Below, in pieces: positions 16,715-25,540 of a stretch of DNA of 64,000 nucleotides (positions are counted from its first letter, which is position 1; every line of letters starts with the position of its first letter). The position numbers and the translations under genes were made by a program. The DNA lies in contig NZ_KB899336.1 in NCBI RefSeq assembly GCF_000378165.1, forward strand, positions 79,092 through 143,091, in the 5' to 3' direction. Source of the stretch: Saccharibacter floricola DSM 15669. GTDB lineage: Bacteria; Pseudomonadota; Alphaproteobacteria; Acetobacterales; Acetobacteraceae. The notes beneath the pieces were generated by a model. It searched no databases. It was not told the origin of the DNA and saw only the letters and a list, made by a program, of their open reading frames with translations.

Positions 16715-17737
16715 TTAGAGGCTCCCGAACAGTGCTGCCGTGTCAGCCATACGGTTTGAGAAACCCCATTCGTTATCATACCAAGCGCAGATACGAACAA
16801 GCTTACCGCCATCCACCATAGCTGTCTGTGTAGCATCGAAGGTTGAGGAGTATGGCACATGATTGAAGTCGTGGCTGACCAGAGCTTCAGTGTTGTAACC
16901 AAGGATACCCTTCAAGCGACCTTCAGAAGCTTCCTTCAGAGCCGCATTCACTTCGTCAACAGAACCTGGAAGGTTCTTCGGCACGAAGTCGAGAGACACG
17001 AGGGAAACGTTTGGTGTTGGAACACGGATTGCCGTGCCATCCAGACGACCTTGCAGCTGTGGCAGAACCAAGCCAACAGCACGAGCAGCGCCTGTTGATG
17101 TTGGAATGATGTTCATCGCTGCAGCACGTGCACGACGTGGGTCTTTGTGCAGTGTATCAATGGTGCGCTGATCACCCGTGTAAGAGTGGATCGTCACCAT
17201 GTAACCACGCTCAATACCGAACTTCTCATCCAGAACAGAAGCCACTGGGGACAGACAGTTCGTGGTGCAAGACGCGTTAGAAATGATTTTCATATCTGGC
17301 GTCAGTGCATCGTTGTTCACACCGAACACGATGGTTGCATCAGCATCTTTACCTGGTGCAGAAATCACGACACGCTTTGCGCCAGCTTTCAGCAGAGCAG
17401 AAGCCTTTTCACGTGATGTGAAGAGCCCCGTGCACTCCATAGCAACATCAACGCCCTGCAGCGGAACTTCTTCAGGGTTACGGTGTGATGTCACCTTGAT
17501 AGGGCCAATTGTACGACCTGCATGAGTTTTGATCAGCAGATTACCATCGACAACTTCGACCTCAGCTGGCAGACGGCCATGCACAGTGTCATATTTTAGG
17601 AGGTGCGCATTCGCCTCCACAGAACCGAGATCATTGATCAGTACCGGCTCTACGTCAGTACGCCCGCTCTCGATAATACCACGTAGCGCTAGACGTCCGA
17701 TACGCCCGAACCCGTTGATTGCAATTTTAACGGCCAT
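16715..17737 (-). CDS. gap: Glyceraldehyde-3-phosphate dehydrogenase, type I
   Basis: Encodes 340 residues from ATG 17737, preceded by GGAGG with a 9-nt spacer; an upstream in-frame start at 17785 gives an uncharacteristic leader. The NAD-binding start [14 protein letters not shown] and the active-site segment [14 protein letters not shown] (catalytic Cys) are present. [18 protein letters not shown] contains the Asp-equivalent region after the second beta strand, and the protein is most simply NAD-type, although cofactor choice is not proved. First gene of the gap-pgk operon and divergent from a lipoprotein gene 150 bp away. Confidence 0.97.
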   Translation of the reverse strand: MAVKIAINGFGRIGRLALRGIIESGRTDVEPVLINDLGSVEANAHLLKYDTVHGRLPAEVEVVDGNLLIKTHAGRTIGPIKVTSHRNPEEVPLQGVDVAMECTGLFTSREKASALLKAGAKRVVISAPGKDADATIVFGVNNDALTPDMKIISNASCTTNCLSPVASVLDEKFGIERGYMVTIHSYTGDQRTIDTLHKDPRRARAAAMNIIPTSTGAARAVGLVLPQLQGRLDGTAIRVPTPNVSLVSLDFVPKNLPGSVDEVNAALKEASEGRLKGILGYNTEALVSHDFNHVPYSSTFDATQTAMVDGGKLVRICAWYDNEWGFSNRMADTAALFGSL

Positions 17738-17887
17738 TGGTCGGTTCCTCCGATTAAACTTGGAACTAAAGACAGCACTATCCATAGCACCACTGCAACG
17801 AAGCGACAGGGGGGTAACGTAAGTTTTTCATGCATAGCCGCTTCCCTCTTGCTTAACCCTCTACTTCCTGTAAGAATTTCGTGTACT

Positions 17888-18367
17888 ATGGCTAGTTCTG
17901 AAAAATTTTTCCCTCGGTGCGTCTCTCTCCTCACTCTTCCCCTCCTTTTTTCGTTGGTAGGGCTTGGGTTTCAGGGCTGCGCCCCGCTTGACCAGCGCAC
18001 GTTCGACCCTAATGCAGGAAAACCACCCCATGTGCAGGTTGCGCAGCCCATGCCACCTAAAAAACAGCCCCCTTTCTTGCAGGTTGTAGAAGGTACACCG
18101 GAAAGCGATTATGCTGGGCCCATCGAGAAGGCCACAAAAATAGCGCTGAATCGTAAACCGAATGTTCTTTTCATCGTACAGGGCATAGCACCTATGCAAA
18201 ACACGCCGGACAAACAGGCTCAGACTCTAAACAATCTAACGCAAAATCTTGCTGTACCCGTCACAAACCATATCGTGGCCGCCGGTGCACGCCCTGTCCA
18301 AATTGATATGCGAGTCACTACAGATCCTACCGCTCACCAAGCTATGGTACGCGTCAATGTCCGATAA
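17888..18367 (+). CDS. Putative lipoprotein
   Basis: Encodes 159 residues from ATG 17888; a TTG at 17849 would give an overlong n-region. Residues 1-31 are a signal peptide with basic start and hydrophobic core (SLLTLPLLFSLVGLGFQGC), ending in a non-ideal lipobox FQGC. The mature part is proline-rich, then has a small mixed alpha/beta domain (PNVLFIVQGIAP, ARPVQIDMRVTTDP, AMVRVNVR). I recognise no named family. Its last 11 nt overlap the start of the following glycosyltransferase gene (ATGTCCGATAA), which implies coupled expression and perhaps a shared role in envelope biogenesis. Confidence 0.7.
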   Translation: MASSEKFFPRCVSLLTLPLLFSLVGLGFQGCAPLDQRTFDPNAGKPPHVQVAQPMPPKKQPPFLQVVEGTPESDYAGPIEKATKIALNRKPNVLFIVQGIAPMQNTPDKQAQTLNNLTQNLAVPVTNHIVAAGARPVQIDMRVTTDPTAHQAMVRVNVR

Positions 18368-19805
18368 TCGTCCTTCTGCTGCCTGCGCCGTCCTCGTTCG
18401 TAATGCACAAACAACTATCCTAGAGTGGCTGTCTTGGCATCTTGCCCTTGGTTTTCAGCGCATCTTCGTTATCGACGCTGGCTCCCATGATGCAACAGAA
18501 CGGCTTGTCCAACCCTTAACCCAAGACTGGCCCATTACGTGGGACGCACCAGAACTACCAGCCGACTTCTCCCCTGAAGAGCGCCGTTCAACACTCACCC
18601 GTCATGCACTAAGCCGCATGATTGGCGAGGAAGAATGGGTCACCGTTTTAGATGCTGATGAATATCTTGTCCCTGATACAGATCTGTCCACTTTACTAGA
18701 ACATAGCGGGAATGCGGCAGGAATCGCCCTCAATTGGTGTGTTTATGGCACATCAGGGCATCGACAGAGGCCACGTGGCTCCCTCATTGGCACGTATTCA
18801 TACCGTGCTCATGAAGCGTTACCAGACCATGGGTTCACGCGTCTGTTGGTTCGGAGCTCATATCTCACATCTCCCGATCACCAGACAGACCCTGAGACTT
18901 TAGACATTCCTGCCGAGCGATTGGTCACACCTAATGGAACAGTCGTGCAGGAAGGAGACCGTTCTCCACATTGGGAAGGTGGACGAATCTCTCATTTTAT
19001 CTGCCCAGCCACGCACGACGCTGCAACGCTTCCTCCATCATTACGGCTGCATTTCGACCGTAATGACGTGCATGATCCTGCCCCTGCGTCATTGATTGCG
19101 GCAGCTCGTCATCATTTTAATGCATTATCGCGCACGCTCTTCAACGCTGGCACACAGGCTTTGCGGGCCATGGCGTTACGAGCAGCAGAAACGCAAAAAC
19201 CACCCCAACCAGATCCCGATCTTGATTTGCCCGATCGCGCCCAACGGCCTGGGTTCTTCTATGAAAGAATGCGCCCGTCACGCAAAGATCAGCTGCTGCT
19301 CGTCCCACAAGCAGCGCCTCCCTATGGGATTACACGGGCTTTTCTTCTGCGTTCAGCAGGGGGCGCCTTGTTAGAAGCTGATCCTGCGGGGTCTCATCGG
19401 CCTGTGGTCGCCTTTATACAAGAGCAAAATCCGCGGCTCCTTTCATTAGTCGCCCGTGATGAGCGCGACTTCACTCTAGGAGATATTCCCTGCCCTTATG
19501 GCATAGCGACAGTGCTGTCACGCCGTACACATCGTCCAGAAATCTTCTCTCTCCCAGAAGAAGCAGGACATGGCGAAACGCTTTTTGAGGCCGTTCCTCT
19601 CCCAGAGATGGCCCCACCAGATTTTCTCCCTCTGCCGCCTCTAGACCGACGACAAGGGCTCAGCCTGAACGGCTTGCTAACATGGCTAGAAACACATCCT
19701 GAGGCACGCCCTCAAGATATACAGCGCACTATCTGCCTCCTTCCTCATGAAGAGGCACTGCAACTCGGGCAGAATATCCCCGAGTTGATCCCTTTTTTAC
19801 CATAA
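18357..19805 (+). CDS. Glycosyltransferase family 2-like protein
   Basis: Encodes 482 residues from ATG 18357, which overlaps the lipoprotein stop. Residues 5-170 resemble the Glyco_tranf_2_4 fold: CAVLVRNAQTTILEWLSWHLALGFQRIFVIDAGS, then the DxD-like VTVLDADEYLVPD near 95-107 that would hold the metal and nucleotide-sugar. A Trp- and His-containing acceptor part follows (CVYGTSGHRQRPRG). The C-terminal half is unrecognised and rich in Pro and Leu. No membrane helix is seen, so it is probably cytosolic, acting on a cell-surface glycan or glycolipid. The acceptor is unknown. Confidence 0.8.
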   Translation: MSDNRPSAACAVLVRNAQTTILEWLSWHLALGFQRIFVIDAGSHDATERLVQPLTQDWPITWDAPELPADFSPEERRSTLTRHALSRMIGEEEWVTVLDADEYLVPDTDLSTLLEHSGNAAGIALNWCVYGTSGHRQRPRGSLIGTYSYRAHEALPDHGFTRLLVRSSYLTSPDHQTDPETLDIPAERLVTPNGTVVQEGDRSPHWEGGRISHFICPATHDAATLPPSLRLHFDRNDVHDPAPASLIAAARHHFNALSRTLFNAGTQALRAMALRAAETQKPPQPDPDLDLPDRAQRPGFFYERMRPSRKDQLLLVPQAAPPYGITRAFLLRSAGGALLEADPAGSHRPVVAFIQEQNPRLLSLVARDERDFTLGDIPCPYGIATVLSRRTHRPEIFSLPEEAGHGETLFEAVPLPEMAPPDFLPLPPLDRRQGLSLNGLLTWLETHPEARPQDIQRTICLLPHEEALQLGQNIPELIPFLP

Positions 19806-20239
19806 CAAGAAGATCATAGGTGCAGCACGACGGATGACCGAAACACACTACCTATCGGACATCTGTCGGTGCACATGACAAGACCGCACCTAAGGCCTGT
19901 ACACCGATAAGGCTGTGCGGCTTCCTATGGTCATAAGCCGTATCAATGATATGTGCCCTAGAAACAACGATCTCATCAGCAGAATGAAGCTGTTTCCTTA
20001 CGACCTTCTATCCGCCAGCTATGCCAGCCGGATGCAAGACAGACCGTCTGAACCATGACCCGATTGTGACATTGTCTCGCTATATCAAGAGTCTTGTAGA
20101 ACTCTACTCACAGCGTTAATCGGCCGCGACGAGCAAGAATATGTTCACTCAGCACTGAACGATCATTCCTACGCAAGCGACCAAATTTTAAGACATAGAG
20201 AAGTTAAGACACCCTATCTACGCGCCCATATGAGTCCAA
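19806..20239. other. 434-bp stretch without an intact gene, possibly a decayed insertion element
   Basis: No intact ORF of convincing quality is present on either strand. On the plus strand around 20035-20080 the translation contains DRLNHDPIVTL, which loosely recalls the LRHDP region of IS1380-type transposases, and it is flanked by frame breaks. I saw no terminal inverted repeats. The reading as transposase debris is a low-confidence guess; it may simply be non-coding. Confidence 0.25.
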
Positions 20240-21325
20240 TCAGAGCACTCCTGAACGCCAGGCGATAAACGCAACAGCGTCGAAACCCACAAGCAATAAT
20301 GCTCCGATCACCATTCCAGTCATCACAGCTTTCGTTGTGCCCTGTCGCGCAGATTTTTCAGGCAGATCGGTGAGACGAGCAAGACTGGTACGTAATGCGC
20401 TAAGCTCTTCCTCTCGGGCACGCTCTTCCTCACGCCTTTCCCAGTATTGAGCACTTTCTTGGCGAATATACCGCCCAGCTTCTAGGGGAGATGCAAAGGC
20501 GTGATCAACGATATGCTGAGCAATCGTGCCACGTTGCTCTTCAATACGCAGCTCTGTTTCATCCGAATCATGCTGAAAAGCCAAAAGTCGGCACGCCTGA
20601 GAAAATGCCAGTGTTTTCAACACAGTTACATCCTCAAGCGTTGTTATAGACCCCTCAGCGGCAACCAACAGCACGATGTCCTCTTCTGCATGATGAATAT
20701 GCCGCGCGAGTCGAGCGGCATCATCGATAGGAAGAGCCAGACGATGCACCGCTTCAGGGCGCCAAAAGCCACCAAAATGACGGCATAAACCTTCTAATGA
20801 TTGAGCTGAAACCCCAATACCAATAACCAAAAGCGTCGCATCTCCACGATATGGGAAGGCATGCCGCCCTGATGGAAGGTCGCGCAATAAGCTTTGAACC
20901 GTATGAGCAGATGGGGAATTGAGACGCATACCGTGCTCGTGAGCACATAAGGTAAGCACTTCTAAACGTGCAACCAGATGATCCCGCACCAAACGCGCCC
21001 GCATAAAACCGGTTGCGCGTACGAGATCTCCTGGGCGAAGGCCGCTTTCATCAAGTACTGGAAGCGGCACCTCAAGGCGGATTTCAATTCCACCTTGTTG
21101 ATCGATAAGAGGAAGTGATTCATGACGGCGCCATGTATCAGGCGGCACCTCTCCTAAACGACCAATAACAGTTAGAGGAATACTCCACTCATCAAAACGT
21201 GCACAGATGTCATTCAAACGTCGATCAAACAAGGTCTGAAATCGTGCTGGTGTCACGACCGCGAGAGACTTAACGTCTCTCGCTTCTATCGAAGCAGGTC
21301 GTGTACGTTTTGAAAAAGCTTCCAT
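20240..21325 (-). CDS. Membrane-anchored exonuclease VII large subunit-like protein
   Basis: Encodes 361 residues. Residues ~45-125 look like an OB-fold segment (LTVIGRLGEV, GDLVRATGFMRARLVRDHLVARLEVLTL). Residues ~160-285 resemble the XseA core: LLVIGIGVS, then DIVLLVAAEGSITTLEDV where XseA has a GRGGGS-ED motif, then FQHDSDET (H252, D255) aligning with the XseA GHExDxT motif. The Arg of the RGGGS motif is missing, so nuclease activity may be lost. A charged helix (290-325) leads to one transmembrane helix (about 333-355) with a short C-terminal tail; XseA itself is soluble and longer. It is 23 bp downstream of an amino-acid permease on the same strand. Family assignment is from motif likeness only. 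Confidence 0.45.
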   Translation of the reverse strand: MEAFSKRTRPASIEARDVKSLAVVTPARFQTLFDRRLNDICARFDEWSIPLTVIGRLGEVPPDTWRRHESLPLIDQQGGIEIRLEVPLPVLDESGLRPGDLVRATGFMRARLVRDHLVARLEVLTLCAHEHGMRLNSPSAHTVQSLLRDLPSGRHAFPYRGDATLLVIGIGVSAQSLEGLCRHFGGFWRPEAVHRLALPIDDAARLARHIHHAEEDIVLLVAAEGSITTLEDVTVLKTLAFSQACRLLAFQHDSDETELRIEEQRGTIAQHIVDHAFASPLEAGRYIRQESAQYWERREEERAREEELSALRTSLARLTDLPEKSARQGTTKAVMTGMVIGALLLVGFDAVAFIAWRSGVL

Positions 21326-21348
21326 ACTCCTCTTGATAGCATCAGCAC

Positions 21349-22701
21349 TTAACGCTCGCTACTACCTCCAATCGGCGTATTCCGATGATGGAACAGAGCA
21401 GCAACAGCAATGATACTAAGAGCCACGAGACCAATCCCAGCTTCAAGGCGTGTTTCCGGCATCCACGCCATAGCAACGACGATACATGCGAAAAGCACGC
21501 AAGCAAGATAGGGAGCAAAACGCCCTTCTGGGTTGCTCTTAATCCGGGCTGCAACAATGAGAAAGTTATTAAACAACATCAGCACACCTGTCAGACTCAG
21601 CATAACAAAATATACTTCATCGTGAGACAAGGTCGATGCAAGGACGACGAGCACACCACCAACGAAGCAAGCGACCACAGCACGGCGAGGAAGCTGGCTT
21701 TTTGGATCAACCTTCAAAAAGAATTTTGGCCCATCACCACGCTCTGACATCTCAAAAAGAATACGTGACGTCACATAAAGAGCGGAGTTGAGTGAGGACA
21801 GCACCGCTGTCAGGATCACAATCCATACAAACTCACCGGCAAAAGGAATACCAACTTGGTGCAACACATCAAGGAATGGAGAATTCCCCGCATTCAGCGT
21901 TGTCCATGGGCGCATGGCCAGTACGAGAGCAATCGAGACAAGGAAAAAGCCTGCAATACGTACCGCAATCGTACGTGTAATACGCACAATATTCCCATCT
22001 GGATCGTCCGACTCAAGAGCAGCAACGGTGACAATCTCACTGCCATTCATAGAGAAGAAGATGGTTGGCACAACAGCCAAAACGGCTAGCCAGCCTTTAG
22101 GAACCAATCCACCGAAGTCAAAGATATTGTGATGGATCGGCACAGCAGGTCCTAAGCCCAAGGCTCCACGGATAATGACCCAAAGTGTAATAACAACGAA
22201 AACGCCAATAGCGATTAATTTAATGAGCGAGAACCAGTACTCAAACTCGCCATACCCCTTAACAGACATCAGGTTAATGGCTGTCATAATCGCCAGAACA
22301 ATAATTTCTAGCGTCACAACAGGGATGGCAATGCCATAGGGCAGTAAGAAGTCGTGGATCATATTAGCGCCAAACAGCACCTCTGCACCCAAAACGACAA
22401 CCCATGTGAGCCAATATGCCCAACCCGCTAGAAAGCCAATACGCTCTCCAAGATGATTACGAATTTGGGTCATGAACGACCCACTCTCACGACCACCCTG
22501 TAGAGCAAGATCACGAATAGACAAATTGATCAAATAGACCAACAAGCCTGAAATAATATAGGATATGAAAACGGCAGGACCCGTCTTCAGAATAGCAGCC
22601 GCGGCTCCAATAAAGAAGCCTGCCCCTACCATCCCTCCTAAAGAGATCATCAAAATGTGACGAGCGCTTAGCGATGACGCCAGCTTTTCTTGATTCGCCA
22701 T
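21349..22701 (-). CDS. Amino-acid permease (APC superfamily, AAT-like)
   Basis: Encodes 450 residues with about 12 hydrophobic helices. The start ARHILMISLGGMVGAGFFIGAAAAI is the TM1 signature of the amino acid transporter family, where the unwound GxGIG-like stretch binds the substrate backbone; later MTAINLMSVKGYGEFEYWFSLIKL and the SSLNSALYVTSRILFEMSERG loop are typical. It imports an amino acid by proton symport; the specific substrate cannot be read from sequence. AAGGAAG precedes ATG 22701 by 5 nt. The exonuclease VII-like gene follows in the same direction. Confidence 0.92.
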   Translation of the reverse strand: MANQEKLASSLSARHILMISLGGMVGAGFFIGAAAAILKTGPAVFISYIISGLLVYLINLSIRDLALQGGRESGSFMTQIRNHLGERIGFLAGWAYWLTWVVVLGAEVLFGANMIHDFLLPYGIAIPVVTLEIIVLAIMTAINLMSVKGYGEFEYWFSLIKLIAIGVFVVITLWVIIRGALGLGPAVPIHHNIFDFGGLVPKGWLAVLAVVPTIFFSMNGSEIVTVAALESDDPDGNIVRITRTIAVRIAGFFLVSIALVLAMRPWTTLNAGNSPFLDVLHQVGIPFAGEFVWIVILTAVLSSLNSALYVTSRILFEMSERGDGPKFFLKVDPKSQLPRRAVVACFVGGVLVVLASTLSHDEVYFVMLSLTGVLMLFNNFLIVAARIKSNPEGRFAPYLACVLFACIVVAMAWMPETRLEAGIGLVALSIIAVAALFHHRNTPIGGSSER

Positions 22702-22846
22702 AGCATCTTCCTTTTTCCTCTATTCCGGAAAAATATAGCAGCCATGCGCGCAACACATAAGTGGGTTGACGGCGCAAATCTGCTCCGTCCTCCAAAATCT
22801 ACCCAAAATAACCGGCCAGAGCCTGAAGGTCGGTATCAATCAGAAA

Positions 22847-23215
22847 TCAATATCCTCTGAATGCGGCAAAAACTGCCTCATACGTCTCGGGCTTAAAGCC
22901 GACCCACACACCACGTTCCGTAGTAACGACAGGACGGCGGATCACCGTAGGGTTAGCTAGCATTAGATGTATAGCCTTTCCTTCGTTAAGGCTTTGCTTG
23001 TCTTCCGCCGGCAACTGACGAAAAGTCATGCTCGAACGATTAAGAAGCTTTTCCCATCCTACTAATCTGATCCATCTTGTCAAAGTTTCTTGATCGAAAC
23101 CATCTTTCCTAAGATCATGGAAACGATACATGACATGATGATCATCAAGCCATTGCATGGATTTTTTAACGGTTGAACAGTTTCGAATCCCGTAAAGGGT
23201 TACAGTACAGCCCAT
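22847..23215 (-). CDS. ArsC/Spx-like (YffB-type) thioredoxin-fold protein
   Basis: Encodes 122 residues, the full length of the ArsC family of thioredoxin-fold proteins. VTLYGIRNCSTVKKSMQWL carries a Cys-x-x-Val/Lys context with a single Cys at the active-site position, and IRRPVVTTERGVWVGFKPETYEAVF is the conserved C-terminal part with the Arg-Pro. YffB-type members are glutathione-linked reductases of unknown substrate rather than proven arsenate reductases. No ars operon gene is adjacent, so arsenic resistance is not supported by context. Confidence 0.85.
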   Translation of the reverse strand: MGCTVTLYGIRNCSTVKKSMQWLDDHHVMYRFHDLRKDGFDQETLTRWIRLVGWEKLLNRSSMTFRQLPAEDKQSLNEGKAIHLMLANPTVIRRPVVTTERGVWVGFKPETYEAVFAAFRGY

Positions 23216-23469
23216 GAAACCTTTTCTTTCGAAGAGACATAGTACGACAAGGTACTTTCTCTCCCGGTACGACCCGCAGGTTTGTTTTGACCATATTGGA
23301 ACACAGAACCTCTTCTTTACAAGGCTCTAGCACAACAAAGCTAGAATAATGACAACGCGATCGTATCATATGCCAAAGAAGAAGAACGGCCAGTTATCAC
23401 AAAAGTGTAGAATGATCATCATCCTACATTAATCCTTAAACCATACACCACGCGTAACATGTGGTGACA

Positions 23470-23544
<75 letters not shown>

Positions 23545-23596
23545 ATGTGTTCCTTGGCGGGCTTCCTAGCCTGTTCTAGCCCGCCATGCAAGCCCC

Positions 23597-24016
23597 TTAA
23601 TCGTCACGATACACTTTTTCGTGTCTTTCATGACGCTCTTGAGCCTCTAACGACAAGGTAGCAATCGGGCGTGCTTCAAGCCGCTGAAGCCCAATTGGCT
23701 CCCCAGTTTCTTCGCAATAGCCGTAGCTCCCGTCTTCTATACGAGCGAGCGCCATATCAATTTTTACGATAAGTTTGCGGGCACGATCTCGCGTACGCAG
23801 TTCAAAAGCGCGATCTGTTTCCACGGTAGCACGATCCGTCATATCGGCTTCGTGAATACCACCCTCTGAAAGGCTTGCTAACGTATCACCCGCTTCTCTT
23901 AGCAACTCTCCCCGCCAATGCAAAAGCTTCTGGCGGAAATACTCTAGCTGCCGTTCATTCATGAATTCTTCACTATCGGATGGACGATAATCTGGCGAGA
24001 GCGTGATCATGCGCAA
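23597..24016 (-). CDS. dksA: RNA polymerase-binding transcription factor DksA
   Basis: Encodes 139 residues. The coiled-coil (about 20-105) and the globular end YGYCEETGEPIGLQRLEARPIATLSLEAQERHE are typical of alphaproteobacterial DksA. Only one Cys remains of the classical four-Cys zinc finger, a known variant in this class, so it probably folds without zinc. It binds the polymerase secondary channel and works with ppGpp in starvation control. The acidic Asp/Ala tip is represented by the DMTDRATVETDRA segment. Starts at 24016 or 24010 are both possible. The gene lies 52 nt beyond the same-strand tRNA-Thr. Confidence 0.93.
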   Translation of the reverse strand: MRMITLSPDYRPSDSEEFMNERQLEYFRQKLLHWRGELLREAGDTLASLSEGGIHEADMTDRATVETDRAFELRTRDRARKLIVKIDMALARIEDGSYGYCEETGEPIGLQRLEARPIATLSLEAQERHERHEKVYRDD

Positions 24017-24183
24017 TTCCCTGTCCTGGACGCATCACCATCACCTCACCGCTCTACCATTGAACGATACAAGAGAAGGTGATCGCTTGGATGTATATCG
24101 TCCAACGTCCTTTTCGCCAAGGGCTTGCTCGCCAATTAAGGCGCAAAAATCATGGTAAAAGCCAAAGACTGGCCAACCGCACT

Positions 24184-25479
24184 CTAATTTTGTGCTAATA
24201 AGCGCCGACTTGCACGCACACGAACGACGCGGCGGCGCTCCATATCCAACACCTCAAACAACCATCCTGAAAAGACGACCTTATCACCTTTGGCCGGTAC
24301 ACGTCTGAGCAATGCCATAATCGCCCCCCCAAGCGTGTGATAGGTCGCCGAGTCAGGCAATGGTGGGATGTCCAACTTAGACGATACCTCATCAGCGGGC
24401 ATAACCCCGTCTAATACATACTCCTCCACGCCTTCTTCACGCCTCAACGGCTGAAGAGGCGCAGATTCTGCGCTATCATCCCCAATAATGGCCTCAAACA
24501 CGTCTGAAGGGGTCACAATCCCTTCAAAAGACCCATATTCATCCAGCACAAAGACAATACCTAAAGAGATCCCCTTCAGGCGCTCAATCATTCCTTGAGC
24601 GGTTAAGCTATCTGGAATAACGGGCGGAGTTCTCAACACAGCATCAATCGCCACAGGGAGGCCTAATAGAAGGCGATCCATAATGTCTTTGGCTAAAATA
24701 ACCCCAACCGGATGATCCACATCGCCATCACACACCACAATCCGCCCATAAGAAGACTGACGAAGTTTGCGCACAATGGTTTCTTGAGAGGCACGGCGGT
24801 CGATCCAAAAAAGATCATTTCGCGGCGTCATAATTGCCCGCACCGGACGATCTGCTAGACGAAGCAAACGCTCAATAATCGCCCGCTCTTCTGTCTCCAG
24901 AATACCGGCACGCATCCCTTCGGCCAAGACAGCACGTAGCTCCTCTTCCGTCACACTTTCACGCGCTAGCGGGCCAATCCCCATCAATCGTAAAACACAT
25001 GAAGACGCTTGGCTAAGAAGCCAAACGATCGGTTTGGTAATCCATGCCAACACAACCAAAAAGCGAGACAAGCGAATCGCGATCATTTCAGGACGTTGCA
25101 GAGCGATCTGCTTTGGTACCAGCTCCCCAAAAACCAGCATGGCACAGGTAATAAGCGCAACAACAAGGCCTATGGAAAGCTCATCAGCAAAGGGCCGCAA
25201 CACACCAATGGTGCTAATCCAACGACGCACATGCTCTTCAATTTGGCTTCCCCCAAACGCCCCCTCCACGATGGAGACTAAGGTCATCCCAATTTGCACT
25301 GTAGGGAGGAAATTATGAGGCCGTTCAGCCAGTTTTAAAGCCTGCTCAGCACCAGGAACACCCGCACGCGACAGATGAAGCAAACGCGGCTTTTTAGCGG
25401 ATATTAAAGCCAGTTCCCCCGTGGCAAAAACACCATTGAGAACAATCAGGAGAATAACCGTAAGTAAAGGGATGACCAT
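24184..25479 (-). CDS. CNNM/CBS-domain membrane protein (CorC/TlyC-like, hemolysin family)
   Basis: Encodes 431 residues. The first ~190 are a DUF21/CNNM transmembrane domain with four hydrophobic segments and the FGELVPKQIALQRPE motif. Two CBS domains follow (about 205-330; IMTPRNDLFWIDRRAS, then VLDEYGSFEGIVTPSDVFEAIIGD). The C-terminal CorC_HlyC domain begins near 345 (YVLDGVMPADEV). Members are linked to Mg/Co efflux or membrane integrity; haemolysin naming is historical. It is a single-gene unit between dksA and hpnH. The exact transported ion is not evident. Confidence 0.9.
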   Translation of the reverse strand: MVIPLLTVILLIVLNGVFATGELALISAKKPRLLHLSRAGVPGAEQALKLAERPHNFLPTVQIGMTLVSIVEGAFGGSQIEEHVRRWISTIGVLRPFADELSIGLVVALITCAMLVFGELVPKQIALQRPEMIAIRLSRFLVVLAWITKPIVWLLSQASSCVLRLMGIGPLARESVTEEELRAVLAEGMRAGILETEERAIIERLLRLADRPVRAIMTPRNDLFWIDRRASQETIVRKLRQSSYGRIVVCDGDVDHPVGVILAKDIMDRLLLGLPVAIDAVLRTPPVIPDSLTAQGMIERLKGISLGIVFVLDEYGSFEGIVTPSDVFEAIIGDDSAESAPLQPLRREEGVEEYVLDGVMPADEVSSKLDIPPLPDSATYHTLGGAIMALLRRVPAKGDKVVFSGWLFEVLDMERRRVVRVRASRRLLAQN

Positions 25480-25540
25480 GGATGGGAAGCCTAGCAGATA
25501 AAGTGATCATACACCTTATCTGCTCGCTTATATGCTCCTT

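Noticed and set aside
24051-24065. tRNA D-arm-like sequence (reverse complement GTTCAATGGTAGAGC) near dksA
   Set aside because: No matching acceptor stem, anticodon loop or T-arm was found, so it is probably chance or an old fragment.
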